From Flavobacteriales bacterium (GTDB lineage Bacteria > Bacteroidota > Bacteroidia > NS11-12g > UBA955): DNA of 59,739 bases. Both the position numbers and the translations under genes were made by a program. Under the pieces are notes generated by a model. The model had not been told where the DNA came from. It was given only the letters and a program-made list of their open reading frames with translations, and searched no databases. Positions 9,902 through 19,382 of the stretch are shown here, in pieces. Each line of letters opens with the position of its first letter. The stretch's first letter is position 1. The stretch is from NCBI GenBank assembly GCA_947487175.1, contig CANKVM010000004.1, positions 1 to 59,739 of the forward strand, written 5' to 3'.

Positions 9902-10770
9902 TGAAAAATTTATTCTTATTAGGATTTGCTGTATTGTTCATGCAAAATGCAAAAGCGCAGGATAGTATTATCATGGTTACACTTGTTGATCCAGGTGAAT
10001 ATGCGCCAGTTTTAGATTTAAATATCAAAGCAAAAAGTTTGCGCATTATTAACGGCCACTCATCGGCAGTATTGCCAAAAGGGTCATTTGAAATTACCAT
10101 TGCGCATAGATTTGGCCAAGTTTCAACTGGAATTGATGATTTGTGGGGTGTAGACAACATGAATAGCAACAGAATTGGTTTTGACTATGGAGCAACCAAA
10201 AAAATCACTTTGGGAGCGGGAAGAAGTAGCTACTACAAAACTTTCAATGGATATGTGAAATATGCCTTGATTGGTAATTATTCTAGTAAGTTTAATTTGA
10301 CCTACTTAGCAGATATGGCGGTAGATGGCAGAGCAACTAGCGATTGGAATTTGAATCCATTCTACTTTACACACCGTTTCAATTACACGCATCAACTCAT
10401 TGTATCATATACCTTTCATCCAAATTTGTTAGTTGGGTTTACCCCAACTTTGGTACACATGAATATGGTTGATGGAATTAATATGAACAATGATATTCCG
10501 GTTATGGGCGGTTACGTTCGATTGGCATTAAACAAACACGTAAGTTTTACGTTAGAAGCAAATAAAATTACTTCTTTTGGAATGGATTTGCCTGTAAAAT
10601 CTAATCCAACTGTTGGATTGGGATTTGAATTTTTCACGCCAAAGCATGCATTTCATATTAGTTTAAGTAATTCAAGGATGTTAAATGAACCATATTACAT
10701 GGTAACAGATCAAGTTCCTAATACGTTTGGTCAATTTTGTTTGGGTTTTAATATTGTAAGAAGATGGTAA
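9901..10770 (+). CDS. DUF5777-like beta-barrel protein
   Basis: ATG at 9901; signal peptide; FEITIAHRFG...LWGVDNMNSNRIGFDYGATKKITLGAGRS pattern; C-terminal Trp. Confidence 0.75.
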   Translation: MKNLFLLGFAVLFMQNAKAQDSIIMVTLVDPGEYAPVLDLNIKAKSLRIINGHSSAVLPKGSFEITIAHRFGQVSTGIDDLWGVDNMNSNRIGFDYGATKKITLGAGRSSYYKTFNGYVKYALIGNYSSKFNLTYLADMAVDGRATSDWNLNPFYFTHRFNYTHQLIVSYTFHPNLLVGFTPTLVHMNMVDGINMNNDIPVMGGYVRLALNKHVSFTLEANKITSFGMDLPVKSNPTVGLGFEFFTPKHAFHISLSNSRMLNEPYYMVTDQVPNTFGQFCLGFNIVRRW

Positions 10771-11645
10771 GATTCAATTTAAAATGGACTTTTGTGTTTG
10801 CATTGTGTTTGATAAGTTTAAAATTATCTGCACAAGACGACGATTTGTTGGGCGATGAGCCTTCTGTTCACATCGATAATAGAGTGAATTTTGCTTTTAA
10901 GACCACTAAAGTAATCAACCTGCAAAGTTTGGAATTGTTGGGACCAGGAGTTTTTGATTTTAAAATGAATCACAGATTCGGGGCTTTTAATAACGGACCC
11001 ATCAATGCTTTTGGTTTAGATTTAGCTACCATCCGTTTTGGCGGAGAATACGGAATCAACAGAAATTTAATGGCTGGTATAGGCAGAAGTAATGTGTCTG
11101 GAAGTAAAAATGTAGATGGTTATTTGAAGTATCGCGTTTTTCAGCAAACCTCAGACAATAAAAAACCTTTTTCATTGCTCCTGTTTTATGGAATTGAAAA
11201 TAAAATTGGGCCGTCTTATTCCGATGTGAATTCTTCGAAAAGATTGACAAGTGTAGCTCAAGTTATTATTGGTAGAAAATTCAATGAAACATTCAGTGCT
11301 CAGTTTTCGCCAAGTTATGTAATGGGCTACAATAGTTCTAATGCTGCTTTCAATCAAGTTGCTCTTGGTTTGGGTATGAGAATGAAACTAACTATGAGAA
11401 CTACTTTAAATGCTGAGTGGATTCCAATTTTAACAAACAAAGGATTGGTTAGAAATAGCGCATCTGTAGGGTTTGATATTGAAACAGGTGGACACGTTTT
11501 TCAAGTGCATTTCACAAATAGCAGTGGCCTAAACGAAGCTCAGTTTATTAGCAACACCAACGATACTTGGGATACATACGGAATTCGTTTTGGATTTAAT
11601 CTATCAAGGGTATTCACAATTGTGAGTCCCTCAAAATTTAAATAA
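10764..11645 (+). CDS. DUF5777-like beta-barrel protein
   Basis: Paralogue of preceding gene: FKMNHRFGAFNNG...IRFGGEYGINRNLMAGIGRS. Confidence 0.72.
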   Translation: MVRFNLKWTFVFALCLISLKLSAQDDDLLGDEPSVHIDNRVNFAFKTTKVINLQSLELLGPGVFDFKMNHRFGAFNNGPINAFGLDLATIRFGGEYGINRNLMAGIGRSNVSGSKNVDGYLKYRVFQQTSDNKKPFSLLLFYGIENKIGPSYSDVNSSKRLTSVAQVIIGRKFNETFSAQFSPSYVMGYNSSNAAFNQVALGLGMRMKLTMRTTLNAEWIPILTNKGLVRNSASVGFDIETGGHVFQVHFTNSSGLNEAQFISNTNDTWDTYGIRFGFNLSRVFTIVSPSKFK

Positions 11646-11681
11646 AAACCTATTTAGAAGGTAACTAAATTTAATATTACT

Positions 11682-11714
11682 AAAATGCCCTTGAAGATCT
11701 TTCAAGGGCATTTT
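11682..11714. terminator. bidirectional intrinsic terminator
   Basis: 14-bp stem aaaatgcccttgaa/ttcaagggcatttt, loop gatct, between convergent genes. Confidence 0.8.
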
Positions 11715-11732
11715 CTTTTTTATTGGAGCTAT

Positions 11733-13663
11733 TTAATTTATTCCGTATTGATAAGGATTACCACTGAATCGATAGATACAAACGGGTACGTTCTTTATAC
11801 TTTTATTTGAAGTTTCAATCGTAACCCGCAATTCGCTATTTTTATTCCAATTTGGAATATCAGATAACTTTATTACATGGAATGCAGCACCAAACCCAGC
11901 TTTCCAATAGTCGTTACAATTCGTATATCTGTAATCTATTTGCTCGTCTTTGATTGTTTTTGAAAACATGGAAGATTTGTGATTGATAATTGCCGTAACA
12001 ATTTTAGTATCACTCATGAATTCGTTTTTATCAATTTTAATTATAAGAAGATCATTGGGTTGAATTGCTTCTTTAACAAAGTTGTAATTGTTCAAAATAT
12101 ATTTGCCAAAATAATCACTCGAAAAAGCATAGGTGTAATTTATGTTTGTTGAAAGTGAAGTTTCATTGGCTAACATTAATGGAAATCCATTATGGTTTTT
12201 GTGAAAAGTACCTAAATAATTGGTGTCACGCAAAGAACTGATATTAAACTCATCTATTTGCCCTCCAATGTAATTGGAATGGTTCTTAGATTGTGGAAAG
12301 TAATAATAGAGTAGTGGGCGCAATACAGGATTGGTTCCGGCATTCGACAAGAACCACAAATCATTTTTACCCTGCATTTTTTGAGGGATAAATAAACATC
12401 CCTCCAATTCCAATCGCTTTTGGACATCATCCAAATGTTCGGATTAACAAACAGATTGAATGATTTGTTAATCTTAGATTGGTGATATTGGAAAACATCA
12501 TTTGGCCCGTCAATGATGAATGCAGATTGTGAATTGTAATGTTTATTTAAAGTTGAAATTTGAGAGGCATAGACATCATTGATTTCGACGGAATATCGAT
12601 GTTTTACAATAAAGATTTGAAAAATACCTACCGCTGTAAAAATGCACATAAATGCGATATAAATATTTCTCTTAAAGCCATTTAAAAGATTACCAATAGA
12701 TAATATCAATAATGGAAAAGAAAAGAATAAAACATTATGCTGTAAAACGGGTTTGAAATTGATTGAATAAAAGTAACCAATCAACATTGGAATTAACCAT
12801 AATATGAATAAAATGAAAGTGAACTTCCATTGAATATTTTTGAATTTATGGGCAAAAAATATACCCGTTAACACAATATACAAAAGGAGTAAAGCAAAGG
12901 ATTTACTATTGTTAAAAATGTAAATGATATGGTTTAGAAAGAAAGATGAATCAGGTTTGCCCAGCCAGTCAAGACCACCTAATTTCAATTGAGAGGCAAT
13001 AATTGAAATTTGCGGAATGGCCAAAAAGCAAAACAGCCAAAAAGCTTTCAATAAATCTTTCCTTTTTGCCGGTTGAAACAAAAAGACATAGGCAATGATT
13101 ATGAAAGTAGTTAAAGTTGCAAAATGATGGGTGTAAAAAGCACCTGCTGTAAAAATGGAAATCAAAATCCAGTTTCTACGATGAATAAATGCTTCCTTAT
13201 TGGAAATGTCCAATTGCCAAAGAGCAGCAAGGGTGAAAAACTGGCCAAAAATATATGGCCTCACCCATAAAGATAGATCAACTTCCCACCACAATACCGA
13301 CATACAAAGCATTGTAAAATAGGCGGGTTTTAATCCAAATACTTTCTTGGTAATAGTAAATGTCAATATCACATTGGCCAATCCAAATAGAGCAGCAATG
13401 ATTTTTAAAGGCAGCGGATTAGATGAAAATTGTTTTATCCAAAACCAAATGAATGTTTGAACGCCAGCAGGATGTCCATCAACCAATATCCCATTTAAAA
13501 TATGTTGATGCCAATTTAATGCGTTCTGTGCTCTGAAAATCGCACTCAATTCATCGCTGTCAAATTGAAACTGATCAATTTTGTAAAATCGCAGAAATAC
13601 AGCCAACCCAAAAATCAAAGCAAAGGGTAAGGCACGAATACTCTTTTCTTTGAATGGAATCAT
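11733..13663 (-). pseudogene. glycosyltransferase family 39-like membrane protein, interrupted by an apparent 1-nt frameshift near 12433-12435
   Basis: Two overlapping ORFs (12254-13663 and 11733-12434); N-terminal multi-TM with FDSDELSAIFRAQ-type motif; adding one T to the TTT run would give one 643 aa frame. Confidence 0.6.
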
Positions 13664-14940
13664 TAGGTTTTTTGCTTGTTCTTCTGGGCAGATGGAAACA
13701 AAATATTATTTAAAATAAGCCTGTATCCCGGGCTATTGGGATGTAAATTCAAATCTGTTGGTTGTTCACCAACCATGTGCTGGTAATCTTCAGGGTCGTG
13801 GCCACTAAAAAATGTCCAAGTTCCTTTTCCCATTGTTCCATGAATGTATCTTGCCTCTTTGATAAGGGCGTTTTCGCCCATAATCAGCACATCACTTTTT
13901 ACCAATTCCTTGTGAAATGCAGTGGTTTGTCCCATAAAGCTTTTGATGGTTCGTGTATGATTTTGACAAAGAATACTCGGAATCAAATCCCACTTTGCTG
14001 AATAATCAAATAAGGTAAACAAATCGGTTTCTTCGGTTACCCCTCTTAAAACTGGGTTGGGATTCACATCGATACTGCTGTATTCGTAAACATAAGGATC
14101 GGTTTCAAGTAAAAAGTTTTTAAATGCAAAACACTGCGCGTAATCTAATTGTTGTTGTGCATTTGGTTCTGAAGGAGTTCCATCGAACATCACTTCGCAG
14201 ATATCGGTGTTTTGGGCAGCCAAAGCAATGTCGTAGGTGTCAGTTGCACTGCACATTGCAAACAAAAATCCACCACCCAAACAAAAATCTCTAATTTTGA
14301 GTGCTACATTCTTTTTAAGTTCGCGAACGGAGTTAAATCCATGTTTTTTTGCTGTGGCTTCTCCTTCTGATACTTCAGCTTGATACCAAGGTGCATTGGC
14401 ATAGGAAGAAAAGAATTTTCCAAATTGACCCGTAAAATCTTCATGATGAAGGTGAATCCAATCGTATTCGGATAGTTTTCCTGCCAAAACTTCATCATCA
14501 AAGACAACGGTATATGGAATTTCGGCGTAGGTGAGCACCATGGTTACGGCATCATCCCAAGGTTGTTTGGTCTTTGGAGAATAAACTGCAATTTTGGGTG
14601 CATTGAGTAATTTCACCATGTTCATATTGATGGAAGGATCGGCAATGGTTGATTCAATGCCATTCGCTTCGGCGTTAGAAATAACATCGAAAGATATTCC
14701 CCTAGTTTTACATTCAGTTTCGAGGGATGGGGTATAGGGCGACATAAAGCTTCCGCCCCTATAATTCAATAACCACGTAACTTCGGTTTTTTGTTTGTCG
14801 AGCAGCCAAAAAGCAATACCATAAGATTTCAAATGGTTTTTTTGAGATTCATCCATAGGAATCAATATTTGATTTGCCTTAGCAATCAAAAAACTTCCCA
14901 ACAATATAATAAAAACTATGCTATTTTTTGTCCTACCCAT
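13663..14940 (-). CDS. conserved Bacteroidota secreted protein of unclear function (this type is often labelled asparagine synthetase B)
   Basis: Start moved to ATG 14940 (MGRTKNSIVFIILLGSFLIAKANQ signal); IPMDESQKNHLKSYGIAFWLL...WLLNYRGGSF; the upstream part of the ORF overlaps crcB. Confidence 0.6.
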   Translation of the reverse strand: MGRTKNSIVFIILLGSFLIAKANQILIPMDESQKNHLKSYGIAFWLLDKQKTEVTWLLNYRGGSFMSPYTPSLETECKTRGISFDVISNAEANGIESTIADPSINMNMVKLLNAPKIAVYSPKTKQPWDDAVTMVLTYAEIPYTVVFDDEVLAGKLSEYDWIHLHHEDFTGQFGKFFSSYANAPWYQAEVSEGEATAKKHGFNSVRELKKNVALKIRDFCLGGGFLFAMCSATDTYDIALAAQNTDICEVMFDGTPSEPNAQQQLDYAQCFAFKNFLLETDPYVYEYSSIDVNPNPVLRGVTEETDLFTLFDYSAKWDLIPSILCQNHTRTIKSFMGQTTAFHKELVKSDVLIMGENALIKEARYIHGTMGKGTWTFFSGHDPEDYQHMVGEQPTDLNLHPNSPGYRLILNNILFPSAQKNKQKT

Positions 14941-15269
14941 ACCATGAAAACTCCCAAAATAACCGACATAATTGCATAACCAAACATGAGTCCATATTCT
15001 TTCGCGTCTAAATAACGGAGTATTTCTAATCCAAAACCAGAGAAGGTGGTAAAGCCACCTAATATGCCCGTTATCCAAAATGATTTGGTCAAATCTGAAT
15101 TTAACCTAGACCATAATATCCCAATAAACAAACAGCCTAATAAATTGATTGTAAAAGTGCCGTAAGAAAATTGAAGTGGTTGAAATGGTATTATTTTATT
15201 AATTAGACTCCTTAAAGTAGCACCAATACTACCTCCAAGAGCAATTAACAAAACGATTTTTAAATTCAT
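14916..15269 (-). CDS. crcB: fluoride efflux transporter CrcB
   Basis: GGSIGATLRSLI, GTFTINLLGCLFIG, GFCGGFTTFS-like GILGGFTTFSGFGLE. Confidence 0.93.
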   Translation of the reverse strand: MNLKIVLLIALGGSIGATLRSLINKIIPFQPLQFSYGTFTINLLGCLFIGILWSRLNSDLTKSFWITGILGGFTTFSGFGLEILRYLDAKEYGLMFGYAIMSVILGVFMVWVGQKIA

Positions 15270-15307
15270 TAAGCGAAAATAAGCTTTGCTGTTCGTATTT
15301 TTGCATG

Positions 15308-16000
15308 ATGCAAGTGGAAATTACAAATATCATCGATGAATCATTCCGTGTAAAACGGTTTGAATTATCAACTTTAGATGGCAGTGTAATTGAATTTGTA
15401 CCTGGTCAATTTGTTCAGATAATTCATCCATCCTTGCCTGAATTCAATAACACCCGAAGTTATTCGATTTCTTCAGAAAATACGAATTCAAACAAGATTG
15501 AATTATGTATTGCCCTTAATGAAAATGGCGTTTTCACCCCTTGGTTATTCAAACAAGACATTGGCAGTAAACTCGAGGTTTCAGAACCGAAAGGGGAGTT
15601 TGTTTTAAAAGAAGAGTATTTGGATTTTCCTTTGATATTCATTTGCACCGGTACGGGAATTGCTCCTTTTCGAAGTATGATTCATAAAGCCTTATCATTG
15701 GGTTCTAAAGAAGTCTATTTGATATTCGGCAACCGTAAATTTAATGATGTTTTATATATGCATGAATGGGAATCGTTAATGCTTCAAAATTCAAAGTTTC
15801 ATTTTATTCCGGTGTTAAGCCAAGAATCAGAATTTAAGAATTCCGGTTACGTACATGAATTTTATTCAAATATTTTGAGGGAAATTGGAGAGGCCAGAAT
15901 CTTTGTATGTGGGTGGAAAGAAATGTGCGCCGAAACGCGTAACAGATTGAAGGAAATGGGTTACAACCGCAAGCAATATTTCTTCGAGCAATATGATTGA
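15308..16000 (+). CDS. FAD/NAD(P)-binding oxidoreductase (ferredoxin-NADP reductase-like)
   Basis: RSYSISS FAD motif, FICTGTGIAPFRSMI NAD(P) motif, FVCGWKEMC. Confidence 0.85.
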   Translation: MQVEITNIIDESFRVKRFELSTLDGSVIEFVPGQFVQIIHPSLPEFNNTRSYSISSENTNSNKIELCIALNENGVFTPWLFKQDIGSKLEVSEPKGEFVLKEEYLDFPLIFICTGTGIAPFRSMIHKALSLGSKEVYLIFGNRKFNDVLYMHEWESLMLQNSKFHFIPVLSQESEFKNSGYVHEFYSNILREIGEARIFVCGWKEMCAETRNRLKEMGYNRKQYFFEQYD

Positions 16001-16027
16001 TTCAAATTGTGACTTTTATTCAATAAA

Positions 16028-16056
16028 TATTTGCAAAAAATGCAAATAATTTTTTT
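16028..16056 (+). terminator. putative intrinsic terminator
   Basis: tatttgca-aaaaa-tgcaaata followed by T-rich tract. Confidence 0.5.
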
Positions 16057-16187
16057 CTATATGAATTATCAGTTATTATTGCACTCGAATTGAGGAGCAA
16101 CAAGGTTAGCCTTTACGCTTTTTACCTTTCTATAGGTATTAACAAATTCAAAAACATTTAAAATTATTTTTTTCGTTATCACAAGAT

Positions 16188-18023
16188 ATGGCAAATACAC
16201 CGGATCTCGGTAAAATGAGTGTAGCAGAGCTGCGTACAATGGCTACTGCATTGGAAGTTCAAGGGACTGAAAAGTTAAAAAAACCTGAGATTATTGCTGC
16301 AATTGAAAAAATTGCAAATAAATCTGAATCTAATTCTTCAAATACTGATGTAAATATCGCAGTTTTCGAAGAAGCTGCTGCTAAACGCAAACGTGTTCCA
16401 GTAAAAAATGAATTGATTTCTACTGAACCTGTGGTTGAAATAACCGAGGCAAAAGTGGAGGATCAAGATACTACTGAAAACTTAGCTGATAAATCTGTTG
16501 CAACTGATTCGAACGACCGCGAAAAACGCAATTTTAGAGAACGCAAAAACAAAGGATTTAAAAATGGGCCAACGGATACCAAAGAAAACGAAAGCGTTGC
16601 TCCTGTTTCTAGTTTACCAGTTCCAGAAAATCAGAGTGAAGTAAATAGGTACAACAATCCAAGGACCAATCAAGCGCCTAATCCCCGTTTGAGTAATAAT
16701 CCCAATCACCCAAGTCATCCAAATCATCCTAGAAACCCGAACAACAGAAACAATGCAAATCAAAATGCAAAAGTTTCTTCGGAGGGAAATACTGAAGTAG
16801 TTTTAGAAACGAATTTTAATGTAAATCCTGATCACGTTGATCGCCAAAAACCACAAGAAACTGAGGACGAAAAACGCAAACGCGAAATTTTGGCTCAGTT
16901 AATGGAAATGGATGGCATTGTAGTTACACAAGGTGTTTTGGAAACTGTGCCAGATGGATATGGTTTTTTAAGATCCCCTGATTACAATTATATGGCATCT
17001 CCAGATGACGTATACGTTCCAGGATATTTGATAAAGCAAAATGGTTTGAAGGTGGGAGATACCATTCGTGGTAGCATTCGTCCCCCAAAAGACAATGAAA
17101 AATACTTTTGTTTGGTGAAAATTGAGTCTGTAAATGGCAAAACACCGGAAGAAGTAAGAGATAGGGTGGCATTTGAGCACTTAACACCATTATTCCCTGA
17201 TGAAAAATTAAATTTGTGCGACAATCCTAAGAACTATCCTAATAGAATTATCGATATGGTTTCTCCAATTGGTAAAGGTCAGCGAGGATTGATAGTGGCG
17301 CAACCGAAAACAGGTAAAACTTGGTTGTTGAAAGGAATTGCAAACGCAATTGCTGCCAATCACCCTGAAGTGTATATGATTATCTTGCTCATTGATGAAC
17401 GTCCTGAAGAGGTTACCGACATGGCAAGAAGTGTGAGGGCAGAAGTTGTTGCTAGTACATTTGATGAGCCGGCCGACAAGCATGTGAAATTGTCGAACAT
17501 GGTTTTAGAAAAGGCAAAAAGATTGGTAGAGTGTGGTCACGATGTTGTAATTCTGTTAGATTCAATTACACGATTGGCAAGGGCATATAATACCGTTCAA
17601 CCTGCATCTGGTAAAATATTGTCGGGTGGTGTTGATGCGAATGCATTACACAAACCTAAGAGATTCTTTGGTGCGGCCAGAAATATTGAAAATGGAGGTT
17701 CTTTAACAATTATTGCAACAGCATTAACCGATACGGGTTCTAAAATGGATGAAGTTATTTTTGAAGAATTTAAAGGTACCGGTAATATGGAATTGCAGTT
17801 AGACCGTAAATTGTCGAACAAGCGAATATTCCCAGCTATCGATATATTGGCATCGAGCACAAGACGAGAAGACTTATTAATTGACAAAGTTTCATTGCAA
17901 AGAATGTGGGTATTGAGAAATCATTTATCAGACATGAATGCGGAAGAAGCAATGAATACTTTCTTGAGATACATGCAAAACACCAAAGACAATACAGAAT
18001 TCTTGGTGAGCATGAATGGATAA
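16188..18023 (+). CDS. rho: transcription termination factor Rho
   Basis: Rho_[67 protein letters not shown]. Confidence 0.97.
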   Translation: MANTPDLGKMSVAELRTMATALEVQGTEKLKKPEIIAAIEKIANKSESNSSNTDVNIAVFEEAAAKRKRVPVKNELISTEPVVEITEAKVEDQDTTENLADKSVATDSNDREKRNFRERKNKGFKNGPTDTKENESVAPVSSLPVPENQSEVNRYNNPRTNQAPNPRLSNNPNHPSHPNHPRNPNNRNNANQNAKVSSEGNTEVVLETNFNVNPDHVDRQKPQETEDEKRKREILAQLMEMDGIVVTQGVLETVPDGYGFLRSPDYNYMASPDDVYVPGYLIKQNGLKVGDTIRGSIRPPKDNEKYFCLVKIESVNGKTPEEVRDRVAFEHLTPLFPDEKLNLCDNPKNYPNRIIDMVSPIGKGQRGLIVAQPKTGKTWLLKGIANAIAANHPEVYMIILLIDERPEEVTDMARSVRAEVVASTFDEPADKHVKLSNMVLEKAKRLVECGHDVVILLDSITRLARAYNTVQPASGKILSGGVDANALHKPKRFFGAARNIENGGSLTIIATALTDTGSKMDEVIFEEFKGTGNMELQLDRKLSNKRIFPAIDILASSTRREDLLIDKVSLQRMWVLRNHLSDMNAEEAMNTFLRYMQNTKDNTEFLVSMNG

Positions 18024-18207
18024 ATTGGTAATTATTGACTTTTTTATTCCAATTTTTTATTCTTGCTTTTTTTATTTTAGTATAAAACATTGTATTTCTT
18101 TATTTTAAAAAGCATTGCACTAAAAAAAGTACTATTTGAAAAAATGTTAATAAACCAACATACTACGTTTGGTTTGGTTTGTTATTTTTACAACCGAATT
18201 TAAGTAT

Positions 18208-18525
18208 ATGGATAAACTAAAAGTTGTTACGGATTATGCTAAATTAACCCCTGAGTTATTGGAGTTATTTAACGAAACCTACCCACATGGAATTGCTGGG
18301 AAAACAATCCGTTTCCCAAATTCAAAAGGCGAAATTGTAACCGCAGTGAGATTGGAAACAGAAGAGAGAATTTATTTGGTGAAATTGAGTGCGAAAGCAA
18401 AAGAGATCCTTACAGAAGATGATTTAGACGCAATGATTCGACCTCTTGGAAAAGATGCCGAAGCAGAAGAAGGTGAAGAAGAACCAGAAGAGGATGCACC
18501 AAAAGAAGAGGCTGAAGAAGATTAA
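18208..18525 (+). CDS. conserved hypothetical protein with acidic C-terminal tail
   Basis: ATG at 18208 (MDKLKVVTDYAKLTPELLELFNETYP). Confidence 0.65.
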   Translation: MDKLKVVTDYAKLTPELLELFNETYPHGIAGKTIRFPNSKGEIVTAVRLETEERIYLVKLSAKAKEILTEDDLDAMIRPLGKDAEAEEGEEEPEEDAPKEEAEED

Positions 18526-18567
18526 TCTTTCTTTGGTAATTGGATAATAATTATCCAACTTTGCACC

Positions 18568-19275
18568 ATGTCTAAACCAGTTGCAGTTATTACTGGAGCC
18601 TCCAGAGGAATAGGTCGTTCAATTGCAATTAAATTTGCATCAAACGGATTTGATTTATTTATTGGGGGAACCAACCCAAATACCTTAAAAGAATTACAAA
18701 GTGAACTTGAGCATGATTTTCAATGCAAATGTTCTTTTTTTGCGGCTGATTTATCTGTTGAAAATCAATGTCAATTATTTGTTGATGCAATTTTGAATCA
18801 ATATACAAAAATTGATGTTTTGGTAAACAACGCAGGAGTTTTTTTAGGTGGTAAAATGATGGAGGAAGATTCTACACAATTAGTCAAAATGATGAATACC
18901 AATTTGTTTTCAGCCTATTGGGTTACCAAGTTTTTGTGGAATTCATTTGCAGAAAATGCAAGATCACATGTATTTAATATGTGCAGTATTGCAAGTTTTA
19001 CTGCGTATGCCGCTGGTGGAAGTTATTCAATTTCAAAATTTGCATTGCTTGGTTTTTCGAAGAGTTTAAGGCTTGAGGGACTGGAGAAAGGAATTAGGGT
19101 AACATCTGTAATGCCGGGTGCAACGCTTACAGATTCATGGGCTGGAGTAGATTTGCCTGAAAGTAGGTTTATGAAACCAATGGATGTAGCCGATTCTTTA
19201 TTTGCTGCATGGTCTATCAATCAAACCTCGGTAATGGAGGAGGTTGTATTGAGACCAATATTGGGAGATATATAA
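18568..19275 (+). CDS. SDR family oxidoreductase
   Basis: TGASRGIG, NNAG, YSISK catalytic motif. Confidence 0.92.
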   Translation: MSKPVAVITGASRGIGRSIAIKFASNGFDLFIGGTNPNTLKELQSELEHDFQCKCSFFAADLSVENQCQLFVDAILNQYTKIDVLVNNAGVFLGGKMMEEDSTQLVKMMNTNLFSAYWVTKFLWNSFAENARSHVFNMCSIASFTAYAAGGSYSISKFALLGFSKSLRLEGLEKGIRVTSVMPGATLTDSWAGVDLPESRFMKPMDVADSLFAAWSINQTSVMEEVVLRPILGDI

Positions 19276-19382
19276 TTGCGAAAATTGCGTAAAAAATTAC
19301 AAAAAGTTACACAAATAGGTAATGTTTTTTTGTTCAAAATCATTATATTTGCCTAATTATAACATTCAAAAAACATATAGAA

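Noticed and set aside
12254-12430. Separate gene formed by the tail of the GT39 ORF
   Set aside because: Composition fits out-of-frame reading of the downstream part; explained by the frameshift.
14941-15078. N-terminal 46 aa extension of the 13663-15078 ORF
   Set aside because: Out-of-frame reading of crcB; a signal peptide begins at 14940.
16701-16770. Repeat-like aatcaccc/atcatcc stretch in rho
   Set aside because: Short low-complexity codon repetition encoding the NPNHP segment; not a CRISPR or DNA-level repeat array.
16924-17887. Several antisense ORFs inside rho
   Set aside because: Shadow ORFs opposite a highly conserved gene, with no family resemblance.
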